From NCBI GenBank assembly GCA_009702725.1, contig WLHM01000044.1, positions 1 through 8,313 of the forward strand: a stretch of 8,313 bases of DNA, in the 5' to 3' direction. How positions within the stretch are numbered: the stretch's first letter is position 1; the number at the start of each line of letters is the position of its first letter. The notes under the pieces were generated by a model. The model saw only the letters and a list, made by a program, of their open reading frames with translations, was not told where the DNA came from and did no database searches. The translations under genes and the position numbers were made by a program. The stretch comes from Actinomycetota bacterium. Lineage in GTDB: Bacteria > Actinomycetota > Actinomycetes > S36-B12. This document shows positions 1-4,196 of this stretch, in pieces.

Positions 1-1
1 C

Positions 2-592
2 GCCGACACCACCTTGCCCCCGGTTGCGAGCCCAACCACTTCGCCGAGCACAACGGCTTCGCCGAGCCCGAGCACAACGGCTTCGCCGAGCCCGAGCACA
101 GCCGTGCCTGCTGTCCCCATCAAAGTCCGCGAACCCAAACCCGCAAGCCGGACCCGCAAAGCTCGAAATGTGCCAGCACTGCCCCGCGACAATCACCACG
201 GACGCCGAATCGTTTATGACAAAGCACTGATGACGGTATGGGTGATGAGCAAAAGCAACGAAGTGCTCGGCCGGTACCCGGTGGTTGGCCGCTTTGATCG
301 GCCGGTCATGGGGACCTATCGAATCTTCTCTAAGTCCAAGGTCGCTTACAACCCGAATTCAAAAGTCACGTTTAACCACATGATGCGCTTTACTTACGGC
401 CCTGATACCAAATCGCCAATCGGCTTACATGCGATCCCCCGATACTACGATGGCACCGCAATGCACTCGACGAAACAACTTGGATTAGCAATTGCGGCCG
501 GCGGATGCGTTCGACTTTCAGAGGAAGCCGCCGCAACAATTTACAAGTGGGCCAAGGTGGGCGACCGCGTCATCGTCCTGCCATCGCCATAG
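2..592 (+). CDS. L,D-transpeptidase (YkuD domain), C-terminal part, 5' end outside window
   Basis: This is the C-terminal part of an L,D-transpeptidase, an extracytoplasmic enzyme that makes 3-3 crosslinks in peptidoglycan. The frame is open to the window edge. A TTG at 14 could serve as a start, but it lies in a Ser/Thr/Pro-rich stretch, so a signal peptide and N-terminus probably lie upstream. Numbering from that TTG, residues 1-35 are a low-complexity linker, 38-60 a basic linker, and about 64-190 the YkuD fold (RRIVYDKALMTVWVM, then GRYPVVGRFDRPVMGTYRI). The catalytic region is IGLHAIPRYYDG (H139) followed by LGLAIAAGGCVRLS with nucleophile C165. The usual Ser-His-Gly-Cys appears here as Ala-Gly-Gly-Cys, so the second His is missing. 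The domain end KVGDRVIVLP is typical. The stop TAG (590-592) lies inside the 3' end of the convergent CpaE-like gene. The family call is firm; the physiological substrate is inferred. Confidence 0.9.
   Translation, partial: ADTTLPPVASPTTSPSTTASPSPSTTASPSPSTAVPAVPIKVREPKPASRTRKARNVPALPRDNHHGRRIVYDKALMTVWVMSKSNEVLGRYPVVGRFDRPVMGTYRIFSKSKVAYNPNSKVTFNHMMRFTYGPDTKSPIGLHAIPRYYDGTAMHSTKQLGLAIAAGGCVRLSEEAAATIYKWAKVGDRVIVLPSP
47..94 (+). repeat. 24-bp tandem repeat coding a Ser/Thr/Pro linker
   Basis: Two exact copies of a 24-bp unit (47-70 and 71-94) begin AGCACAACGG and end GAGCCCG. Partial matches flank them (39-46 CTTCGCCG before; 95-100 AGCACA after). The unit is a multiple of three and encodes STTASPSP, so copy-number change would lengthen or shorten the linker without a frameshift. 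Such linkers commonly place a cell-wall enzyme domain away from its membrane anchor or signal sequence; that role is inferred here. Confidence 0.85.
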
Positions 593-1796
593 CAAGTGCC
601 TTACTAAGTACCTTGACACCTTTGATAGCAGGCGATCTCGGTGCAACTTCAGCAAGTAGAGCACCCTGCGCCATCGCTTTTCTATAGCCGCCAGCGTCAA
701 ACGGGATTGTCACAACCGGCAAGTTGTGACCGACATCTTGCAAGGCAGCAAGTGCCGAACTGCCGCTACGGCGATCCCTGGATCGAATTAGCGCCACCAC
801 GACCGAAGCATTAACCCCAATTTGGGTCACCGTCGGCAATTGCGAAATAAGGCGGCTGATCGCCAGCGGGTCATCGCGGGTGACAGCAACTACGACGTCG
901 GCCGCCGTTAGCCCCGTGATCGCTGCAGCATTTCTCCGCGATGACAATAGGGAGCCACCGCCATGCTGCACGACTCCACCTTCATCTTCAATACACGGAC
1001 CAACATCAATAACTGTTTTATCAAAGGTGGACCGAGCAATTTCCCAAACTGAAGTAAGTGCACTGTGTCGCAGATCGGGCCAGCGCTCAGTACGCGGGAT
1101 ACCCCCTAAGACCTGCAATTTACCGCGCAGCACGCTGGCACTTAACTGAAGTGAGCGAATATTAAGGGTTCCATTATCAGCATTGCGGCACGCAACCACA
1201 ATCCCATTGGAGTCGTCGATAATGCCCAAGTTGAAACAGATCGCTGGCGCGTATGTATCGGCATCAACGAGGCAAGTGCGGGACCCTTCGCGCGAGAATT
1301 CATCAGCTAGTGCAATGGCAATTGAGGTTCGCCCAGGTGCACCAGCAGGCCCCCAAACCGCAACGGTATTCCCAAGTGGTGGCGAAACCCCTCGGCCCGA
1401 ATCAAGGACCGCGTGTTGCCAATTACCGGTATCCCAGACCCCGGCTGCCCCGTGCAAAATCTCAGCAGCAACCGCTCGCATCGTTAATTCGGCCGCTGAC
1501 TGAATTTGCACAATGCGATTCACGCCAAGTACCCGAAGTAAATGCGACTCCGTTTCATCTGAAGATAGCCCGATGACAGTTCGCTTGCCCGCTAATAGGC
1601 GCACGACGATATCTGGGCTGATACGCGGCACGTGGCCGTTCAACACAATTGGCATGTTTGGGTCGGTCACCGCGGCAGCGAGAAGGTCTGCCGCATCTAG
1701 TGAACGGCGGGCGACAGTAATGCCTGCCGCAGGAGCACCTGCAACCAACGCGCTTTCGCCGGCATAGCCCGCGGCCGCGAGAATGATCACCGTCAT
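570..1796 (-). CDS. CpaE/MinD-like P-loop ATPase
   Basis: This 408-residue protein is of the SIMIBI/ParA-MinD class, closest in layout to CpaE, the protein that positions Tad/Flp pilus machinery. Residues 1-115 look like a divergent receiver-like N-terminal domain without a clear phospho-acceptor site. The nucleotide-binding domain begins about residue 143: deviant Walker A GPAGAPGRTS (149-158), Walker A' LVDADT (176-181), Walker B TVIDVG (261-266), then AADVVVAVTRDDP (298-310). Both P-loop lysines of classical MinD proteins (KGGxGKT) are replaced, by Gly149 and Arg156; GPAGAPGRT is familiar in actinobacterial homologues. The ATG start overlaps the SAF gene's stop (ATGA at 1796-1793), indicating a translationally coupled operon. 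The 3' end overlaps the convergent L,D-transpeptidase gene by 23 bp. No TadA/CpaF ATPase gene follows, unlike in standard tad loci, so its partner is unclear. A general ParA-like role cannot be excluded. Confidence 0.78.
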   Translation of the reverse strand: MTVIILAAAGYAGESALVAGAPAAGITVARRSLDAADLLAAAVTDPNMPIVLNGHVPRISPDIVVRLLAGKRTVIGLSSDETESHLLRVLGVNRIVQIQSAAELTMRAVAAEILHGAAGVWDTGNWQHAVLDSGRGVSPPLGNTVAVWGPAGAPGRTSIAIALADEFSREGSRTCLVDADTYAPAICFNLGIIDDSNGIVVACRNADNGTLNIRSLQLSASVLRGKLQVLGGIPRTERWPDLRHSALTSVWEIARSTFDKTVIDVGPCIEDEGGVVQHGGGSLLSSRRNAAAITGLTAADVVVAVTRDDPLAISRLISQLPTVTQIGVNASVVVALIRSRDRRSGSSALAALQDVGHNLPVVTIPFDAGGYRKAMAQGALLAEVAPRSPAIKGVKVLSKALAMAMAGR

Positions 1797-2464
1797 GATG
1801 TTGGTTGGCTAGTGATCGGCACCGCCACCAAATCAATCAACCCCGAACGCGCCGCAGCCACTAATTGGGCAGCACCGTCAGCCGGCACCTCGACCACAAC
1901 CGCAATTTCGCCACCGATGCCTACCGAGTCAATGGCAGCTTCAGCAACTGTTACTCGCGAAAACACGAGAACGGGCTTCGCGGTTATGCCACCAGCAACC
2001 TCAGCCGGTGTCGACCAAATATCGACAATATCTCCTGTCGCTAAGTTCACCGGCGCATGCAATGGGTCAACCGGAAGTGTCACCATGCGAGCATTAAGTA
2101 ATGACGAGTAGCCAAGGGCGCCACGTGGAATCAGATCACCAGCCGCAACCGGCCAACGTAGTCGACCAGTCAGCGGCTCATTTGCCGGAAGGTACTGGTC
2201 TTGGGCTTCACCAAGTGCAACGGTTACCGGGGTGGCGACTGGTACCGAACCAATTGATAAGTCAGTGCTTGCACGCCAGACGGTAGTGGTCTGCTCACCA
2301 CGCGATAAAATGAAAGCCCCTGCAAACATTGCCAACACCATGATGGCCAGGCCCACCCAAAGGCGAAGATCACGCCAGCGCACCACTCGTAACCTTTTTG
2401 CTGGTACTTGACCTGGAAGTTGACTTGTATGCTGATTTGTAAGCTGCCTAGTAAAACCTGCCAT
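1793..2464 (-). CDS. SAF-domain single-pass membrane protein (CpaB/RcpC-like)
   Basis: This 223-residue protein has an N-terminal cytoplasmic segment with basic residues (about 1-34, including AKRLRVVRWRDLR). One transmembrane helix follows at about 35-53 (LWVGLAIMVLAMFAGAFIL). The extracytoplasmic part resembles an SAF domain (about 62-120, with PVAAGDLIPRGAL) and then a beta-rich section with LATGDIVDIWSTP (141-153), as in CpaB/RcpC Flp-pilus assembly proteins. The start is ATG at 2464-2462, preceded on the minus strand by GAGGGG with 5 nt spacing, a good ribosome binding site. It is the first gene of a two-gene operon with the CpaE-like gene (4-bp overlap). In Tad systems CpaB acts at the envelope and CpaE in the cytoplasm, so the pairing supports a shared role. 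With no pilin, secretin or TadA gene visible, pilus assembly is only an inference. Confidence 0.8.
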   Translation of the reverse strand: MAGFTRQLTNQHTSQLPGQVPAKRLRVVRWRDLRLWVGLAIMVLAMFAGAFILSRGEQTTTVWRASTDLSIGSVPVATPVTVALGEAQDQYLPANEPLTGRLRWPVAAGDLIPRGALGYSSLLNARMVTLPVDPLHAPVNLATGDIVDIWSTPAEVAGGITAKPVLVFSRVTVAEAAIDSVGIGGEIAVVVEVPADGAAQLVAAARSGLIDLVAVPITSQPTS

Positions 2465-2506
2465 TTGTTCCCCTCGCCTTAGAAATATGTGGCACTAGTT
2501 TCACTC

Positions 2507-2530
2507 GAAAGTCGAAAGTCAGTGGAAAGT
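2507..2530 (+). repeat. Three GAAAGT repeats in the SAF/HTH divergent region
   Basis: GAAAGT occurs at 2507-2512, 2514-2519 and 2525-2530. The first two copies are 7 bp apart, and the third runs directly into the TTATCCACA box. They lie in the 124-bp region (2465-2588) between the divergent SAF and HTH genes, so they could form part of an operator. GAAAGT also precedes the second TTATCCACA box at 3425-3430. I found no convincing sigma-70 promoter for either gene in this gap. The repeats are seen directly; their function is not known. Confidence 0.4.
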
Positions 2531-2539
2531 TATCCACAG
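2524..2539 (+). promoter_or_regulatory. DnaA-box 16-mer, copy 1
   Basis: GGAAAGTTATCCACAG contains TTATCCACA (2530-2538), a perfect match to the DnaA box consensus TTATNCACA. It lies between the divergent SAF gene (start 2464, minus) and the HTH gene (start 2589, plus), about 50-60 bp from each start. An identical 16-mer occurs at 3424-3439. A regulatory DnaA-binding site is plausible. No AT-rich unwinding region or further close boxes are present, so a replication origin is not suggested. Confidence 0.5.
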
Positions 2540-2588
2540 GAGTTATTTAGCCGACTACGGGCAGCGGAAAATTTGGCAGCATTGGTTC

Positions 2589-2828
2589 ATGCCCCCACGC
2601 TTCCTCACCCTCGCCGATGTCTCCGACTCCTTAAATATTTCAGCAGCGCAGACTTACGCTTTGGTGCGGAACGGCGAATTACCAGCAATAAAAATCGGTG
2701 GTCGAGGTCAGTGGCGGGTTGAAGCCGCCGAGCTGGAGGCGTTCATCGTGCGGATGTATCAAGTAACCCAGGATTTTGTTAAATCCCATCCCTTCAGCCA
2801 CGAGTCTGTACCGCTATCACTGCAGTGA
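2589..2828 (+). CDS. Excisionase/MerR-type helix-turn-helix protein
   Basis: This 79-residue DNA-binding protein has a winged HTH of the excisionase (HTH_17) type. The recognisable run is FLTLADVSDSLNISAAQTYALVRNGELPAIKIGGRG (5-40): helix-turn-helix at about 7-30 followed by the wing (IGGRGQWRV, 36-44) and a closing helix AAELEAFIVRMYQ (46-58). Despite the family name, small proteins of this kind in actinobacteria (compare BldC) are usually chromosomal transcription factors, and nothing nearby suggests a prophage. Homologues commonly sit near Rv3235-family and secA genes. The ATG at 2589 has no strong ribosome binding site; the length and N-terminal motif support it. The last 35 bp overlap the 3' end of the convergent 3408-2794 gene. 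The box at 2524-2539 lies just upstream. Its targets are unknown; autoregulation of the divergent region is a guess. Confidence 0.85.
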   Translation: MPPRFLTLADVSDSLNISAAQTYALVRNGELPAIKIGGRGQWRVEAAELEAFIVRMYQVTQDFVKSHPFSHESVPLSLQ

Positions 2829-3408
2829 GTGCAATGGTTGACACTCTGCTAGTTAGGCCAGCACCACTTAAGATGAGATCAAAGAAATCAGCCCCCACTC
2901 CGGCAAGCTGACCGACATACATAACTCCATCACGGGCATGAACCCGTACCTCAGAACCAGCCAATTGCCGCAAATACCGTGGCCAAGTCAACTCGGGGAT
3001 TACCGGGCCTGAACTTTCTTTGCGTAGGCCCACCGCCAACCCCGATATGGCGATCACCGCAGCGCTGCGAAGTGCCCACACTTGCTCACCGGCGCCCGAT
3101 ATGACTATCAAGTCAGCACCAACATCGACCACGGACCCATCAATCACCGGCAATCCAGCAACCGAGATACCCAGCCGGCCCGTTGTAGCAAGTAGCCGGT
3201 CAAGTAACCGCACCCGGGCCTGCTCCACCTCCACCAACTCGGCGGCCTCGGCGACAACTTCGGCATCACAACTGGATTGATAGCCAGCGGCCGCATGCGC
3301 CAGTAGGTGATCTGGATCGGTAACTGTGATCAAGGGAAAGCCTCCAGATAAATAGGTTTGAGCAGTGCTGCGCCGGGGCACACTTTGAGCATGATGATTC
3401 TCGCTCAC
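2794..3408 (-). CDS. Uncharacterised protein with duplicated LSm/SH3-like beta-barrel unit
   Basis: The function is unknown. The product has 204 residues. About residues 1-45 are low in recognisable structure, and 48-76 form a charged helix (AEVVAEAAELVEVEQARVRL). Two similar halves follow. Half 1 (about 76-125) contains SVVDVGADLIVISGAGEQ. Half 2 (about 148-202) contains VRVHARDGVMYVGQLAGVGADFFDLI. Both carry VGAD followed by hydrophobic residues and end in an alternating Ala/Val strand (AAVIAISGL; LTAVIAV). This pattern of a short strand, Gly-x-hydrophobic turn and VGxDf resembles Sm-like or other small SH3-like barrels, and I recall similar proteins of this layout in actinobacteria. The start is GTG at 3408-3406; no strong Shine-Dalgarno sequence is visible. 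A TTATCCACA-containing 16-mer lies 16 bp upstream, and the 3' end overlaps the HTH gene by 35 bp. No catalytic residues are visible. Confidence 0.75.
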   Translation of the reverse strand: MSENHHAQSVPRRSTAQTYLSGGFPLITVTDPDHLLAHAAAGYQSSCDAEVVAEAAELVEVEQARVRLLDRLLATTGRLGISVAGLPVIDGSVVDVGADLIVISGAGEQVWALRSAAVIAISGLAVGLRKESSGPVIPELTWPRYLRQLAGSEVRVHARDGVMYVGQLAGVGADFFDLILSGAGLTSRVSTIALTAVIAVQTRG

Positions 3409-3423
3409 CTGCGGACAACCCCG

Positions 3424-3439
3424 GGAAAGTTATCCACAG
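3424..3439 (+). promoter_or_regulatory. DnaA-box 16-mer, copy 2
   Basis: This is the same 16 bp as at 2524-2539 (GGAAAGTTATCCACAG), in the same orientation and exactly 900 bp away. It contains TTATCCACA at 3430-3438. It lies 16 bp upstream of the minus-strand gene starting at 3408 and 184 bp upstream of the Rv3235-family gene at 3623, again between divergent genes. So close to the 3408 start, bound protein would be expected to interfere with that gene's transcription; this is inference. Confidence 0.5.
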
Positions 3440-3456
3440 CGAGCTGGTAGCTGCCA

Positions 3457-3485
3457 TTGACAGGCCAGGGCAGTTGACGTAGAAC
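3457..3485 (+). promoter_or_regulatory. Candidate sigma-70-type promoter for the Rv3235-family gene
   Basis: TTGACA (3457-3462) is a perfect -35 box, followed after 17 bp by TAGAAC (3480-3485), a 4/6 match to the -10 consensus. It points toward the gene at 3623 and would leave a leader of roughly 130 nt. The rest of the leader (3486-3609) is rich in CAA/GCAA-type sequence, with no clear structure. The fit is by eye only. Confidence 0.4.
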
Positions 3486-3609
3486 TCTCCTCAGCAGCAA
3501 ATACACGCAAACGCAAGCAAACCGACAAGTAAATAACTTGGCCCGAGCAATCGGGTCTAAAGACTCCCGCGACCCCCCGACCGCGGCCGTCCTCCAGTTA
3601 ACACCAACT

Positions 3610-3615
3610 AAGGAG
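3610..3615 (+). promoter_or_regulatory. Ribosome binding site fixing a GTG start at 3623
   Basis: AAGGAG at 3610-3615 is followed by 7 nt and then GTG at 3623. This is the strongest Shine-Dalgarno match in the window, and it selects GTG as the start of the Rv3235-family gene. Confidence 0.8.
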
Positions 3616-3622
3616 AACGACC

Positions 3623-4150
3623 GTGACCGTCCAAGACTTCGCCCCAACCGCTCAACTGCCTCTGCCATTGACCTGGCAGGTGGCACCGGGTATCGATGCG
3701 GTGCCACCAGCACCTCGACACTTACGCCTCGTCGCCACGGTGCCGGCCGACTCTCACGATTCGGTGCCCACTGGCTCTCCAACTGACTCTCCAACTAACG
3801 CTGCCCCCACTATCGATTGGGTGGCCCGCATGGCACGTGCGGTAAGTGAGGTTGGTATCGGTGATCGCCCGGCCGGACAACTCACCCGCTGGGTAGAACG
3901 GCGGCAACTAGCTAACCTCGCAGAGCGCGGTGCCGCTATTCGACGTCACCCAAGCAACCGAACCACAGGTAAGGCACAAGGTGCCAGGCGCACACTCAAG
4001 CAAGTCAGATCCATTCGTATCTGCCACATTGTTGACGGCATCGCCGAAACCTCTGCCGTTTTGGTTGGCAGCGATCGATCGCGCGCCATCGCCATGCGTT
4101 TTGAATACATTGGCGAGCGCTGGTTGATAACAGCAGTCACCCTTGGCTGA
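3623..4150 (+). CDS. Rv3235-family protein
   Basis: This 175-residue protein belongs to a family of unknown function found beside secA in actinobacteria (type member Rv3235 of Mycobacterium tuberculosis). The N-terminal half (1-62) is Pro/Ser/Thr-rich and probably disordered, with a small internal repeat (GSPTDSPTN). The family core follows: DWVARMARAVSEVGIGDRPAGQLTRWVERRQLANL (65-99), a basic linker (103-125), then QVRSIRICHIVDGIAETSAV (127-146) and RSRAIAMRFEYIGERWLITAVTLG (152-175), which should form a small beta-sheet domain. No signal peptide or membrane segment is seen, so it is probably cytoplasmic. The GTG start is set by an AAGGAG site 7 nt upstream. A candidate promoter lies at 3457-3485. 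It converges on secA with a 26-bp gap. Its position suggests a link to secretion or to the HTH/SAF/CpaE block, without direct evidence. Confidence 0.85.
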   Translation: MTVQDFAPTAQLPLPLTWQVAPGIDAVPPAPRHLRLVATVPADSHDSVPTGSPTDSPTNAAPTIDWVARMARAVSEVGIGDRPAGQLTRWVERRQLANLAERGAAIRRHPSNRTTGKAQGARRTLKQVRSIRICHIVDGIAETSAVLVGSDRSRAIAMRFEYIGERWLITAVTLG

Positions 4151-4160
4151 TGAACCAAGT

Positions 4161-4196
4161 GCCGCACAAGGTGCTGTTAGCGCCCGCCCTTGCGGC
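4161..4196. terminator. Possible hairpin between convergent Rv3235-family gene and secA
   Basis: GCCGC (4161-4165) can pair with GCGGC (4192-4196), and AAGG (4168-4171) with CCTT (4188-4191), leaving a 2-nt bulge and a 16-nt loop. The structure spans the 26-bp gap (4151-4176) and the last codons of secA. There is no T-tract on either side, so it would not be a classical intrinsic terminator. It could act as a weak bidirectional stop or RNA 3' end, or be chance. Confidence 0.25.

Noticed and set aside
14..16. TTG as the true start of the L,D-transpeptidase
   Set aside because: The frame is open to the window edge, no RBS can be seen, and a secreted enzyme starting in a Ser/Pro linker would lack a signal peptide. 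The gene is better treated as cut by the window.
2589..2828. Prophage or integrative element, because of the excisionase-type HTH gene
   Set aside because: No integrase, attachment repeats or tRNA target are present. The gene belongs to a chromosomal actinobacterial set beside Rv3235-family and secA genes.
2524..3439. Replication origin suggested by two DnaA boxes
   Set aside because: There are only two boxes, 900 bp apart and in separate regions. There is no AT-rich unwinding element, and no dnaA, dnaN or rnpA-rpmH genes are near.
3405..3794. 129-codon open frame on the minus strand covering the Rv3235-family 5' half and ending in a GTGA overlap with the LSm-like gene start
   Set aside because: It is antisense to a gene with a strong RBS and a recognisable family core. 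Its product is Arg-rich without a recognisable domain, and the GTGA overlap is likely chance.
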